DNA from: Callipepla californica brunnescens
Taxonomy: Eukaryota; Chordata; Aves; Galliformes; Odontophoridae
Reading direction: 5' to 3'
Length of the DNA: 64,000 bases
Assembly (NCBI GenBank): GCA_023055505.1
Contig: JALIRH010000117.1
Location: 930,001-994,000, forward strand
Below, piece after piece: positions 48,901 through 63,540 of the stretch (position 1 is the stretch's first letter; each line of letters opens with the position of its first letter). The position numbers and the translations under genes were made by a program. The notes beneath the pieces were generated by a model. That model was not told the origin of the DNA and ran no database searches. It was given only the letters and a program-made list of their open reading frames with translations.

Positions 48901-51900
48901 AATCTACCCAGAATCAGCAAAGTTCTGAATTTTCTTAATACAGTAACTATTTCCCCACACTGATCACTCCAGCTAACCTGCATCCAGATACAGTAACTGA
49001 AATAACTTCTGGCTCCTGCAGCACCAGTAAAATTCTCAACTAAAAGACCATCACGGAATTATTATTACTGATGACTCCTGAACCATCAAAATTGCACAGC
49101 TTTATCCCAGGAAAGGTTTCCTCTCTAGCAGATGAAATCATCTTCATCCTCATCTTGGGAACTGACTAAATTTAAACTTTGAGAAACAATACGCACAAAA
49201 ATAAGCCACTTTTCAAGAATCTTGATTCAGAATCATTTTTAACATCAAACTACTCTTCTAAAGACATACAGAAAAAGTTGCTATGACTTTATCAGTAATA
49301 GGATTGAATATTGCCTTTTAAAATCATGATTAATTTAGGTTTGAAAAGATGTAATTCCTGGAAGGTTGTTTGTTTGTTTTTAATACCTAATAGGAACTGA
49401 AGGTTTCATGTCTTCATCAAACTTTTCAAGTATTATGCCCTTTTATGACAGCTTTCATTTTCCTGGCAGTAGAAAATGCAGAAGGGCTGATAACACAGTG
49501 TTGTTAAAAACCAGAGAAATGCATTATAGCCTTCCTACTTAATCCATGTACTGTAAATAGCACATATACATATATTTTTGTATATGAACATAAAGTTTTA
49601 AGTCAGCTATAACATAAAAAAAAGAGGTTCAAAAATAAGCTGTTACAGTGGGAAAGGCAGAGACACTCTCACCATACCGTCACTAAAGCAATGTCCTTGG
49701 CTACAATCCTTAAAGGATTTTAAAGCTAGAAATGTTGAAGTCACTCAAAAATCTTTTTTCTACAGCTTGACTGATCATTTACTAAGTCTATTGCACCCTA
49801 AATTCCCCTTAGCCTGGAGCACAACAATTTTGGATTTAACTATTACAAATACCACAAAGTTACAAGTATTGCATTGCTGAAGTTTTGTTTTTAAATATGT
49901 GTGAGACAGTGGTGATGAATTTATCCACAGAACAACTCCATTAGAACAAAAAATAAACATGGGACTGAATGCCTGATTTTCACAAGTCTCATTTTGCGCT
50001 GAGCTTTTGTTACCTTCAATGGATAATGTCTTTACCATCTTTCTTCAAAGAACAGAAATCATTTTTCAAAGCCATACGTTGCCAGACGCATCTCTCATAA
50101 ACTGCATCGCTCTGAACTAGCTGGGAAGGGTACACATTCAGGAATATACATATTACATGAGGGATAGAGTTCGCAGTACTATGATGTCAACAGTTTGCTG
50201 ATAAACTCATTACTTTTGCCAGACTGCATTTCTCCATAAGCAGAACATGAGTACTTCATGGCAACACACTTTGTAGACAAACTGCATTGCCCTACATTTG
50301 ACACAGTCGTTCACCCCTCTCAGTTTGTAAAATCTGGATCCAATTTTCAAATGAAAGATCACTTTGCCGAACATTTATTTTTACAGTGGAATTACTTTAC
50401 CAATGTTTGGTGAATAGGCCCTTTTCAACCTCGGAGGTTATTTATTTAGATTTTTTTCTCTTCTAAACGTTGGTGGAAAATGTTTGCTCGAGGGGCACCA
50501 CATGCTTCTGATCTGATGGCTGACTGACTTCTGCTGCCTAAAAAGCACCTTGTCAGCAAGTACAAGTACAGACGGGAGGTTAAACGCTTCTTACGTATCA
50601 AAATGAACTGGGAATCATAGCCCCAGCTTCAAAAGCCTGTCAGATGAATTGAGCTCCAGTCTAATTCAGAGTCCTGGGAACTTAGATTTCTACATGCTAA
50701 GGAGTTTGCAGAACCAAATTATAATGCTGCAGAGAGATAGATGAGCAAGAACTGAGCACTCCAGTGTGAAAGCTGAGACGGACGAATGCAACAGCAACCT
50801 GCTGATAAAAGAGCAAATATAGCTTCCCAAAGCTAATACTTCTAACTGCAGTAAGTCATAATGAAGGTTTCCTTCTTAGAATCAGTAAAAAACTGGGAAT
50901 ACAGCACTTCTTAATGTTGATGTGGGATTGAAAAGAGAAAAGCTTTTTATCCCAAGAGTTTTTGTGAGAAAGCAGAGCAGACTCAACGCTATCTTGCTGT
51001 TCCCACCACATTTTTTTTTCTGTTTCTTCTTAACAATTAAATGCACTCACTAAGTTCTGATATTTCCAGCAATACTGGAACCAGAATATTTTCTTAAAAG
51101 ATACGAGTTCCCAAAGTAGAAGGTGTGTTAGGTATATATCTGTAAAAACAATTATTCCCAAGGGAAGTTTAGGAAAACTACAGTGTATTTCACAATATCA
51201 TTTTCAATCACTGCACTTCCTACTAGATTTTTTGACACATAATATCATTCTGTATTAACTTGTGTCCTTTCCTGAAAACACAGGAAATACACACTATATA
51301 AACTGTCATCTACGTATATCATTCCCCAAATGTTGTGAATTCCTGAAAATAAGTATTTATTTCAGAAAGGAGCATTTCCACACATTGGGGAAATTCAGGT
51401 ACCATATAAAATCTGCGTAAATTCTTTTTGTTCTTACACAATGAAATGTCACTGCAAAAACAAAACAATCTCCAAAACTCCAAATCTGAGTTACTGTCAC
51501 CAGTGCATTACCAGCAATAGCAATGCTGTGGTGGTAAGACAAGTAGCAAACCAATGCTTTTATTAAAGTCATGCACGCATGCATTGCTTTGGGTTGCTGG
51601 CAGTGCACCAGGTAGAGGGGACTTGGGAACTTCTCCACTTGTGAGCCTGTCAATATAGAGGAAATATTCATTACCAGATGCCCAGTACCAACACAACTTT
51701 TTCCTTGAATCTCTTTTCTCAGTCCGCACACATTAGTTTTACAATTATCTAACAATTCTTCCTTTTAAATATACCATCTTACAAAAGCATGATACCACTA
51801 TCCTGCAGGAAAAATGCAGAGGTTTGGATTTATTCTTGAAAATGCTTGACTTGAGAAGAGATACAGACAATGGACTGGAACAGTGAATTAGTTCAGCTGA
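42960..51900. other. DKK2 intron 1, nothing recognised
   Basis: About 8.9 kb without a recognised gene or transposon. It holds the longest frame outside the polypurine tract (197 codons, 44248-44841 plus), which includes a short CA run and shows no domain I can recognise. Confidence 0.55.
45098..45132 (+). repeat. A-rich homopolymer tract
   Basis: gggA10 gt A21; simple repeat within DKK2 intron 1. Confidence 0.9.
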
Positions 51901-51907
51901 AAAAGAC

Positions 51908-52270
51908 TTGATCATCAAATCTGACTATCCGCATAACAATACAAGTTTACTACTAAAACAAGGCCCTAAGCACCACATCCACAAATTTCTTAAATGCTTC
52001 AAGGGATGGAGACTCCACCACCTCCCCAGGCAGCTTCTTCCAAGGTCTAACCACTCCTTCCATGAAGAAAAAATGTTCCCAACATCCAGTCTAAACTTCC
52101 CCTGGAGCAATGCGAGTCCACTGCCTCATGTCCTGCCACTGATCACCTCAGAGAAAGATACCAGCACCCACCTCACTGCAACCTCTTTTCAGGTAGTGGT
52201 AGGGACTGATGGGGTCTCTCCTGAGCCCCAGTTTCTTCAGGTGCTCCTCATTCATCTTTTCTGTCATATC
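51908..52270 (-). repeat. CR1-type LINE fragment, terminal repeat missing
   Basis: Diverged CR1 text runs from 'catcaaatctgactatcc' through 'gggatggagactccaccacctcc', 'caggcagcttcttccaa', 'tccagtctaaacttcccctgg' and 'gtcctgccactgatcacc' to 'cttcaggtgctcctcattc'. The tandem attctatga end is absent. The 124-codon plus-strand and 61-codon minus-strand frames here are repeat-derived. Confidence 0.85.
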
Positions 52271-52299
52271 TGTGACAGCTAGGTATGTGGGCACATTTT

Positions 52300-55200
52300 C
52301 AAAAGCCCAAAAAAGGTGTTAAAATCTGAGATTTTAACTAGAAGCCGAACTCGGGATGGCAAGTTCCTTCCAACTCTGCTTTAAAAAGGGGAACAAACTG
52401 GACTTGGTCACAGCTATCAGAAATCACGTACTACCTGCACTATGAATGTTACAGGACCCATTACATCAATCACGAATTACAGGACATCACATCTCGCTCT
52501 CAAGAACAGCAGAGAGGCAGTGGCTCTGCCAAGCTACTTATTAAATTTGGGTGGTGGGAACCATGTTCGAAGAAGCAAGAATTTTAAACACATGTATTAA
52601 CCATGGCTCTTAACTGGTTGGGAGTTTGCAGCTGGAAGAGGAGATCAAAAGAGTTTTCTGATGCTTTTTTGTTGTTGTTTGTTTTGTTTTTAATACTAAA
52701 TTCATTAAACTGGAGCTGGTAACGGGAGACTGCAGCTGGGGGGAGTGGCAGGGGAAACGCATATTTTCAGGCTGTGTGAATTCCCCCTTTTCCCTGATGT
52801 AGGTGGCATGACAGTGGGGAAGAGCTCCCCAGCAACTTTAACTCGTGACTTCTAGTTATGCTCCATACCATTTCTCATGACATTCATTTGAAAGATAGAG
52901 TGGGAGATTCCTGGGTTGTTCGACTACAATCCTGAGATGCTTTTTGTCCTCAGTTGCCTGTATCTGTTTGTAGCCCTGTACAATCCTGGCATGAAAGCAG
53001 TTTCCATTGAAACAATAGTAATACACAGGACATTGAACTTTTCAGAAAGCTGTAAGGTTGCTGTAACAATAGATGTGATAAATACAATTTGCACTGGTAA
53101 AATATTCTATTAACACATCACTGAAATACACAATAACTCACTACATTTAAAGGAGAAAGATCTGCCTCTTCAATCTGCACACTTTCATCAGCTTAGAAAA
53201 TACTTTACCAAAAGGCAGGTGGAAGCACTGACTGCCTCTGCTATAAGCTCAGGAGGAAGGGACTCTGCTGTCAAGCCCAAGTTTGCTGATCCTATCTGTT
53301 GCAAACTGCCTTCAAACATAACAGAAAGACTGAAGGACCTCAGCAGGAAAAAAGATGGCAAATTCTGGAGGCAAATGTAAGTAATTTTACTGAGTTACAA
53401 AGAATTTATCATAGAGGCTCCCCACAAAACTACAAGATGTATTTATGAAGTTTCTATGAACTATAAAGATACTCAACCCTACATATAATGATAATTTAAG
53501 AGGAAAGTATTTACTCGCAAGCAAAAAAGCACTTTAGGAAGTAACAAAAGAAAGCCATCCCCAACCCAAAACCTTCATTCGGAGTGATGAATGGCATGAA
53601 AATTGGAACCCTCTATGAAAGTGTTTACTTCCTTCAGCTGACCAAATGGTAGCAAAATTGTTTGAAAAGTTTACCCTCTCTTGTGTGTGCTACATACTTT
53701 GTAAGTCTGTCCTCAGCCTCTTTGTCTATTTCTTCCTTTTTCCATTTCCTTTTCATTACAGTCATGTTTTCCATTCACTCCAGTGATCTCTCTGGAATAT
53801 TTAATGCGTAGTCCAGAAGTCTCCCTGAATGAAAAACCCACTCTGAAGTCCATGGCAGTATTCACACTGATTTCAATGGGCATCATCCTGAAACCTCAAG
53901 CTCAGCAGAGTATTTGCCCAACTAACATCTACGTATGCACATTGTAACTGAGGTGAACAAGGCAACATAAATGCTTACGTTGAACCACAGATGTTTAAGC
54001 TACTTGATTAACAGGGCAACAAGCTGCATTATTTATAACATTGATAAGATATTAAATGATGATAGCGATTCATGATATTGATGATAAATTCCTGATAATT
54101 TGCCATTGTGTTTAGTACCTACCAGTGCAATTTCTCTTCTCTGCATTTGTCTCATTTCTGCTTGAGCAGTTCCATGTGTCTCCCACAGCATTACAGGGCA
54201 ACAAGCTATACAAGTGAAACAGTAGTTCAGGCTGTCTGATAACTGCTAACTGTCTGCCCTTGGCTCTTCTAGGAACACAATGAGGGACTGCTCCCCACTC
54301 ACCTTTTCTATACCGTTCCTGCTCTTCCATGGCATCTTTCCCAAACTAGGTGATGCAACCCATTTGATTTCTTCTTGATTTCAAGCAGATCTGCTCTGAT
54401 CACTCCCACATATCCCCTCTCCCATCCAATCCTGTCCTCATTTTTGCCTTTTTACAAAACCACACGCAGTTACTCAAGATGAGCAATACATTTAATTTAG
54501 AAGTAGTATAAAATGACCCTTCTTTTGTTCTCAGTTCCTGATACTCTGCTTGGATTTTTTTCTTTCCCTGTCTCCCTTTGCTGCTGCTTTGTGATAGCTA
54601 CAGTGACTCTAATTTAGAAGTTATCAGTATATGTGCCTAACTATTGTCACGCTATTCATCCATACCGCTCTATACCTATAAAAAGGGAATTTTACCCATG
54701 GTTTTATTTCCCAGATGCTCAGCATACTGGATTTTACTGCAACTCTTTGTGGCCCATTTCAGTTCTTATTGTTCTGGATACATTTCATTAAAAACTTATG
54801 TGCCTCACTAATCTCGTTTTCCAGATAAATTTCCAATACACTGAGCATCAGCCTCCAATGATTTCTATGAAACTTCCCTTACATCCTCCCTGCATTGTGA
54901 AAACCAGCCATTTAGTCCCGCTTGTTTTTTCCTGTCCCCTTATTGCTTATTAAATATTCTAATCTGTTGTGAGAAGGGTTACTCCTTGGCAATTCAGTTT
55001 CTTTGAAGCTTTTATACTTGAGCTGGAGCTCTGTTCATACATGTATTAGAAGAGCAGTGGCAAACCACTTGCCAGAAACAGCATCATTTGAGCTTGATCT
55101 GTCCTTAGCCGGGTAAGAGAGCTCTTTTGAAACATTAACCTTCATGTTATCTTTATAAATATGATTAAGGCTGAGTATTAAGAGAGCATTTTGGGAGGCA

Positions 55201-58200
55201 AACTGGAAGGAAGAGGGGAGCCTCAGCCTCACAGATGTTAGCAGGACAGTGGAGCATTTGAGGTTTCTTCTTCTGGAAAATATTCAGGTGAAACATACTG
55301 TGAAAATCAACTTTAGAAGAAGCAAATGTTCACAAAATGTCTTCTTGCAGCTACAGTTTACGTTAATTTCCTGCCAATGTGGTCATTCTGGATAGGAAGA
55401 GATCAAAAGTAAAAGCAACACGAAACTTTACTAAGCTTTCCCAGCCTACAAAAGCACAAAGGCTTCCAGTGAAGCCAGCAGTCCCAGGAGCAGCCGAGCT
55501 CCCTGTCCTGCAGTAACACAGACATGTGTTGTATGACCAACAGCGTAGCGAGTTGCCCTCAGGGCTGATCCTGTATGCTTGTGCCAGTTTGGCAGTATGG
55601 ATCGTCCCCAGGGAAATTCAGCCCACCATCACCTTCAGCTCTCCTACAAACTCATCTTCCCTTCAGACAAGGGGTAAAAAAACCCTCAAATTTAAGTGCT
55701 ACATCTCAGAAGGCTTGCATGTCAGGAAAAAATAAATAAAATAGAAAAGCAAAACAATACACAGAAATTGAGACCAAATACTGACCAGTAGAGAACACAA
55801 TACAGCCAGAAATACAACCAGAAGGAGCACTGGAGGTTGAACCAGGGAAAGAGAGGAAATCAAATCCAGAGACCAAGTGTCAGTGTCAGTTGTGCAATCT
55901 GTTTTCACAGAATCATCTAAATCTGAATTAGTGAATTCCACTTCAGCTTTTGCTCCTGCCCACCGCTACATGCATGGTCTGTGGGAAATGAGCGAGGCAC
56001 GTCTCTGGAGAACAGCGTGAGTCCGGTGCCTCCAAAAGGCCGAAGTCAATACGTTCCTGTGTCAGATGCATGCACCAGGGTAGCCATCCCAGCTGCACAA
56101 CACATGATGTGTCGACTGCTTTACATAGGGTGGGTCAGGAAGAGGCTCATTAAGGAGAAACTCTACAGCTCTGTTTGCAACATCTTTGCATCCTCAACCA
56201 GTTTTACACCGAAGCCAAATGACACTGTTTTCAGAAAAGGGTTATTCCGCACGGAGACCAAAATCCCTACAGAATGGTTAGATGAACCACGTCTGTTACA
56301 TTAGATACACATATGCCACTGATCTTTCATATCATTATTTCATTGTTGAGGGAAAAACAAATTATTCCAATTTAACTTTTTATGTAGTAATATTTACAAC
56401 AAAGCATTCCATCGACCAAATTCTGATTATCTTACATAGGTGATGACAGACAGAGCTTCTCCCCAAGTACGCTTTGCAGCAAGGGAAGTCTCAGCCTAAC
56501 CATTTCCTCTGAGTTGAATTTCTCTCCTGTCTGGAAAGGCCATGACCTCACTCCCTAAAGGCGTACACAACGTAATTCCCTCAAAAACAGTCAGTGGAGT
56601 TAGGTACACAAATCCCCTTGAAATTCACCCTATTTGTAAACTAAGAGCCAACCTCTGAGATGGCTTTCCACAGAAGTGTGGTTCACTGCTTCACTAAGAT
56701 GGGCAATGACAGCACATTTTACATTTGGAGTTATTTGCATGGCATTTCTGGGCAGTGTGAGCTTGTTCCCGTGGCCACATATTTTTGGTGCATCTGCTGG
56801 GAAGCAGTGCTAGAGGGAAGTGAGTTACATCCCTGCTTTGATTACTGAACAGTCCCCACTGTGGAACTTCCCCACAGTGGATCTGAAGGTTATTCCTGAA
56901 TAATTCAAGGTACCATCACATGGCTGTTACAGATGATAACTAATTTGGTTTTGCTTTCCCCATCCTTGATCCTTCTGTTCTGACCTTTCAGCTGCAAAAT
57001 AGGCCGTAGCATTTCATATGAAAAACTACGTCAGTCCCAGCTAAGCCAATGACAATTGCCCCCCAGACCTGGAACTCCTACATCACTCTCATATCTGCTT
57101 GTACAATGAATACACTGGCTTCTATTTATCCCAAACCTTTAAAACAAAGCTAAAGCTGTGTTATCCTACTCTTGATCTGGTTCTATCAGAGGAAGATTTT
57201 GTGGGTAACTCACTGAGACAAGAGCCTGAAAGTAGATACCCCATCCAGTGCAGAATGGTACCTTGGCTAGTCTGTCCGGTCTGTGATACATGCCTGTTAC
57301 AAAAAATGAAAGATTTTTGGAGTGCTAATCCCTGTTACACAGACAGTCTGCAGTCTATTTGATATTCCTTTTTGGCCTTGTTTTTAACAGGGCCTTAAAA
57401 CATATTTTTCCTTAAAATGACAACATTCTTTTCTGCCCTCTTTGTTCATGGGGCTTTGTGTGCTCATAAACAGTTTAAGAGTTCCCTTCACACCTGTGAT
57501 GCACATGTGTGCCTGTAATAAAGGCTCTCTTATCTATCCTGCACTGATAAACTTAACAGCACAGTGTTTAAGAAAAAGCACTGTCCTTGTGACCACAATA
57601 AATAGAACCAAACCCAAACCTACAGCAGTGACAGTAAAGTCTGGGCAAGGAGAGAGCTTGACCCACGAAGTTCATTAAAGATCTGCTCTCTCAGGTACTA
57701 GGGTTGTCTCTAGTTTTGCACTCTGGGATTTAAACTCTCTGTAACCTGAGTTCATTGAAGTGCACTAGTAATAGAAATCCCTGCTTGTGTCTCAAATGAA
57801 CATCTGCCTATCAAGTATCTCCAAACATTAAGGTTTTTAAAGATTCTACAAACATTTTTTAATGAAGACATCAGAAGCCTGGATGGTTTTATTAAATCTA
57901 TGCACTGGGCCAAATTCTGTCCTGATTTTGCCAAACTGAGGAGTGTGTAAGTGAGGAAAAGGTAATCACAAAACTGTGACTTTCAAACTTGTTCTTCCAA
58001 GCAGCCTATCTTTCCTTCAGCACTCCAGCCAGCCAATCCTCCCATACTTTGAATGTCATCCAAAGATAAAAAAGTCTTACGTATTCACTAACCATAATAG
58101 TATTGCCTTTCAGCTTACAATTGATCTCTGTCGACCACTGCTGTTTAGTCAATGCTTACACCAAGACGCATATAGACAAACAAATTTATACCATACAAAA

Positions 58201-60475
58201 AAATTAGAACCTCCTATTTCTCACATATTCTAATTACATCTCTGGAGAAATACAGGGACAGAGTCTTTCTTACCTCTTCTTCTTACTCCAATGTTGAAGC
58301 AGAGAGGCTTGGGGAAGGCAAGCAGACCTGCAGCTCCTGACCAGGCAGCAAATCCTGCTCAAAGATGCAAGGAGGCAGCTTGCATCATCCCAAGGTTTTG
58401 CTGCATCTTTCCTTTGGCTCCCTGGACTCTATGTTCCTTACTTGGAAAATTGTGCCAAAAATGACAATTAACATAACCTAAACTATGCTAAAACCATGCT
58501 GCTGCTTAAAAACAGCTTGCTCAGAAAATGCCCCCTGGAAACTTGTTTACATATTAGGGAATGGATCGGCACGCATTAGGACTTCCAAGCCACAACTCCT
58601 CTTTTCAGCTGCCTTGTACTGGCTACACACCGCTCCTGCTGTCCAAGCTCCGAGTTGAAGTCTCAGAGGGAGGAAATCCCCAAGCTGGCCTGACCACAGG
58701 ACATTTTGGGATCTGCAAGACTGTCTCAGTCTCTTTTAGCTTAAGCACTGGTACAAAGTCTAAGATAAATTCCTCTTCACAGAAAAAAGCTTAATCTTCT
58801 GGTTAGACAACACCACACACTACATTTCGGTACTTAATAAATTCTACAGAGCTATAATACAAGTATTCACTTGGTCACTTATCCTTTTACCAATAAAAAA
58901 CAACTGAAACTGAAGTTCAGTTGCAATGTGTTGCAGCTGCTGTGGTGAGGACCCCCTTGGAAAGCAATTTCCAGAGGATTCTTCTTGTTAAAAAACCATT
59001 TCCTTAGTGAGGAGTGGGGTGTCTGGAAGATAGCAATGGGGACAAGACTAAGCACAGAAGTTTACAAGCATTCCTGAAGAGCATTTAAAAAACCCTATAT
59101 TTATTCAAACAATTACAAAAACATTTAATGCAGTTAAGCAGTACAGCCTCTCCACCAACATACAGACTTGTTGGCCTACCTTTGAATGGAAGTTTTTTCT
59201 CACTGTCCCTAAGAATACATGAGGCAGCACCAGCACTTGGCTTCAATCAGAAGAAGATACAGAAAAGATGGATAGCAACCTCCTGTTTCCCCAGTTCTCT
59301 CACAGCTTCCAGCCTTTCCATTCTTAAGCACTGACCCACAAGTGTTTCCCACCCCAAGATCTGGTTGAACTACTTCCCTACGAGTAATACACATTGCAAG
59401 TTTAGCTTTGTTGGGAGTAACAGGAACTGAGAGCGTATGGAAGAACAACTTCAGCCTCACTGAGTAACCTGCAGTGTTTAGCTCACACATCGCAGCATGT
59501 GGTTGGTTCAGTGGGTCAGATGGCATCACTATTGTCACCTGAAAGGGTGAAAAACTCACATTTCAGAATTACAAGTCTAATAAAATTTTCAGACTATGCC
59601 GGAAGCGTGAAACACCTGATGTCTTCACTTGTACTTTACATCTCCCATCATCGCAGGCTGTTGATGAGATGATCCCCCCACAAAGACAACAATTACCATG
59701 CCATGAGATTTATCTCTGGAAACACTGCCAAATTTATAATCAGAAAACACACCAGCTTTGCCACCTTTTCTAGTTTGCCAGTCGGTCACCCTGTTCCCTG
59801 TTAGATGGCACCAGTTTTTTTCTCCCTCCCTGTTTCTTCCATTATTATTATCCCTTCATGTTCCTCACCACACACACTCTCCATGTGAATGTTGTATATT
59901 AACCATCAAATCACAATCTGGAACTCTTTCTTTGGTAAGGAATGTCATTGTTCTTCCCACCCCTAATGAGGAGATGGACATTTCACAGCTCCGTTTCCCT
60001 TCCCTCCCTCCCGAAGAACAACAGGGAGACAATGGACAAGAAGGAAGAAAGCTTCCACCCCACATTCTTCCTAACAAAGAGACATAGGTGGTTCACAGCT
60101 CAGCCTCTGTGTCCTGTGCAACCTAATGCCCCAACATAAAGAAGTGGATAAACTTTTATTTTTATCACAGAAAATCAGAGGATGCCCTAAGATGTTCACT
60201 AAGAGCCAGAAGGGTGGCAGGCTCTGCTCTTTTGCTGTCAACCCAAAAGAGAAGAAACAAACAAACAAGAAAGGCAAGTCAGGCTGGCAGGGCTAGCACA
60301 ATGTCAACAAAATATTTAGCCACTTTTTTTACCCAGCTGCAGCTGAAGATACATTGCAGAGATAAAATGTACGCAAAGCCCAAAGTTTCATACCACCACC
60401 CTTTGCTTGAAGCTCTACATCACGTTGGACAGAGGTTTTCATACTTTAAACCTACACTCTGTAAGAGCTTGCCCT
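52300..60475. other. DKK2 intron 1, nothing recognised
   Basis: About 8.2 kb of unique-looking intronic sequence. No exon-like segment with family similarity was seen. Confidence 0.55.
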
Positions 60476-60477
60476 GA

Positions 60478-60571
60478 ATAGGGATCATATATCCTGCCTG
60501 TGGCAGGGGAGTTGTGACTTGATGATCCTTAAGGTCCCTTCCAACCCAAGCTATTCTATGATTCCATGATA
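60478..60571 (+). repeat. CR1-type LINE 3' end
   Basis: 'ctgtggcaggggagttg...gatgatccttaaggtcccttccaacccaagc' followed by 'tattctatgattccatgat', the canonical CR1 3' terminus. The copy is about 95 bp, less diverged than the others, in plus orientation. Confidence 0.9.
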
Positions 60572-62139
60572 TAAGCAACAGTACCGCTGTGTTATACTCT
60601 ACACAAACACACCCATGCTAAGAAAATCACAGAAGGCACTGGGGTCCACTAGAAAAATCTAACAAACAAGAGAAGATGGAGTCTTCCTTAGAGCATCAGA
60701 AAGCCCCCAAAATCTGCTTTCATTCACAACTTCAGGAAACAACCTAAACTATTTAAGATGAGAGCCTAGCTCCGATTAAAAAGGACTTAGATACCTATGT
60801 GTTGACTTGAATACTTGACACCAGCTACCCGGAGCAATGTGGTGTCCTCTGTGAAACAACAGATTCTGCTGAGAGAGAAGAAAACAACCACTACCAACAA
60901 AAAACTAACCCCACCAAACTAAAAGGAGGGGATAAAAGAATACAGAAGCAAATATTAAGTACAAGATGGCAGCACATCTTACACTATCGGTTTTTGGTTT
61001 TCTTTTTTTTAACACAACTTAAATCTTTCTGATGCTTCTGAAAATGAATTTAGCTCAGTTAATTCCAACTAAATTAGTTATACTCGTCTCATTTCTGTTG
61101 GTGGCCTTACAAACAACTCTGTCTCCCCCCTTCTGGAGGCCTTCTATGCCAAAATACCAAACTTCATCATCTCTCCAGGCTGTCCTGAAGAGGTTCACCC
61201 TTTTCTACAGGAACATACAAATCCAAAAACTATCCTGTTCTGAGAACTAAAAAAAGGAAAATAAAGGAGCTTTTTTCTCTTGAGATGCATTACTTTCAGT
61301 GTAATTTCAGTCTTTCTAGTTGAGGTTCAGATTCCAAGAATAAACATTTGCCTCGCTGACAGCAAGTCACTTCTTCCCTCCATGAGAATTGCCAAAACAT
61401 GCAGAACTGAGCCCTGTCCTCTCGCTCCCTGGCCTGATGAGTACGCCTTTTAGAGGCATGCACAGCCTGGTTCACACTTACATGATGCACAGAGAATGAG
61501 GCAGAGGGCTTGCAGAGCGAAGCAACACCTCATTCCTGAGCATGTGCAGAACAGTCCACCTTCGCTTACAGCTAAAAATCACTAAAGCAGTGCCATTTGC
61601 ACTGCATATGTGCAACATGCATGTCTCCAAGATTCATTACTGTGCATATGAAAATTCAATCATATCAAAGCTTAGCTTTAAGAAAGTCCCAAGGGGCTGA
61701 ACCATGTGCTTATGTACTTTGAGGGGGGATAAAAACAACCCTTATTTTTTTTCCTTTTTTTGGTAGCGTTACCCCAGTCTTTCTTTCTTTTTTTTTTCTT
61801 TTTTTTAAGTAGGAACAGAATAGCTGCGGAATGAGTGCACATTCCTGCTGTGTGTTTATATCCATCCATTTCATAACACGAGTTCTGTTTCTGTGCAAAC
61901 ACAAATACATAAATCATGGATGGATGAAGAGTCAACCTTGAGAAAGCTAACTTTAATGAATAAAACTAATTCTTTGAAAACTGTTGTGATTTTGTCATTT
62001 AGTATAGCAACATGTATACCTCCCTACTCTCTCCTCTCTCTACTTTTTTTGGCTCTTTCTAAGGCACACCATTCTGCAATCTGGACATCCCACACATTCA
62101 CCAGTTTTCATTACAATGTGAAAACTGCCTTTTTCATCA

Positions 62140-62141
<2 letters not shown>

Positions 62142-62171
<30 letters not shown>
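62142..62171 (+). repeat. Homopolymer T30
   Basis: Thirty uninterrupted Ts, the longest homopolymer in the window. No recognisable retroelement body adjoins it. Confidence 0.95.
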
Positions 62172-62174
<3 letters not shown>

Positions 62175-63469
62175 AAATTAAACAAAACCTATTGTTCAAT
62201 CAAAAAGGGAAAAATGTACTGAAGGAAAGTGATGGTTTGGGTTTGCACATCCTACGCTTGATCAAAAGAGAACAGACAAATGTATATGTTCTATAAAATA
62301 CCTTTTCAAGCAAAGTACATTAAAAAAAAAAAACCATAAAAATTGAATCTGCTCTTCCTGGCTTTTGTATAGGCCATTCACATCCATGGATGTGAACCTC
62401 ATAGAAGTTGGTTTCAACATTAAGAAACCAGAAACATAACATAAGTCATAGTTGAAGGACAAGGATTTTCAAAGAGACACCCTCAGTTCTCTAAAGCGCA
62501 ATCAAAATGCATATGGAGCTTTACTGGCAGAGTGAAAGCAGGGAGGTATTCCCTGCTTTTCTTTCTTGTTCTGAAACATCACACAAAATTCGACTCTGGG
62601 ATCCATCACCAACATCTAGTAGCTGCTACGCAGACCCTGTGGACACCATGCACTGACAGGCTAAGGGGAGGTACGCTGCTGGCTGCAACCACCAGTCCAG
62701 TTGGGAAGAAAAGATATCAGCTTTGAAGGTGTTCCACAAATCAACATTTCTACACGTATAACAAAAGGGTTTGGGATATAGTCTAACAAGAACTACAAAA
62801 CTGAAGAGGAGAGCCATGCAAACAGAATCAGGAACTTAGTGAGACTCCTCCTTTGTGGAGTTAAATTTCTCCAAAATGGCATTTCCAGAGTGAGGCGCTT
62901 GTAAGTACAGCTGTGGAAGGACTAAGACTCAACTGACAAGTCATGATATACAAAATACTTGCAAGACGCAGCCAGTGTTGAGATAATTAAAGACAAAATT
63001 AAACTTGTGCTACACTGGCATCTGCAAAGCATCAGTTAATCAAACAGTGTGATAATCAGAGTCATTTTTTCTGAGGGAAAAATGTAATCATGCTTCATCT
63101 TTTGTGTTATCCTTAGACTCTTACAGACTTTCCAGACAGAAACCAACTTTTCCTAAGTATTTGCACACCGGGCAGCACATCAGAGCCCATGACATTTTCT
63201 AGGCACTATTGCAACATTAATAGGAAGTAGTCCTAGAAAAGCCACTTTATAGGAGTTTTTGCTCTGTATTAAGAAGTCAAATAATAACAAATTAAAGGGG
63301 GCACCAAAGCATATCCCAGGAAGGAGCTAATAGTCCGCATCCCATTTTTGCACAAGCCACTCAACTATTTAGCAAGACTGCTGCCAGTAAGCCAGTGTTT
63401 CCCAGATTCCACACAGAAGAGCAAAGAACACATTCTCTAGTGACCTCTGCAGATTTAGCAATCCTGTGA

Positions 63470-63540
63470 TTTTTTGTTTTGGGTTTTGTTTTTTTTTCCT
63501 GGTATTTTTCTTTTCTTTTCTTTTTCTTTTCTTTCCATTT
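63470..63540 (+). repeat. Pyrimidine-rich (CTTTT)n tract
   Basis: T-runs followed by tandem cttttctttt units. Confidence 0.8.

Noticed and set aside
52344..52386. Possible extra CR1 3' end ('ggatggcaagttccttccaac')
   Set aside because: Too short and lacking the attctatga terminus to call.
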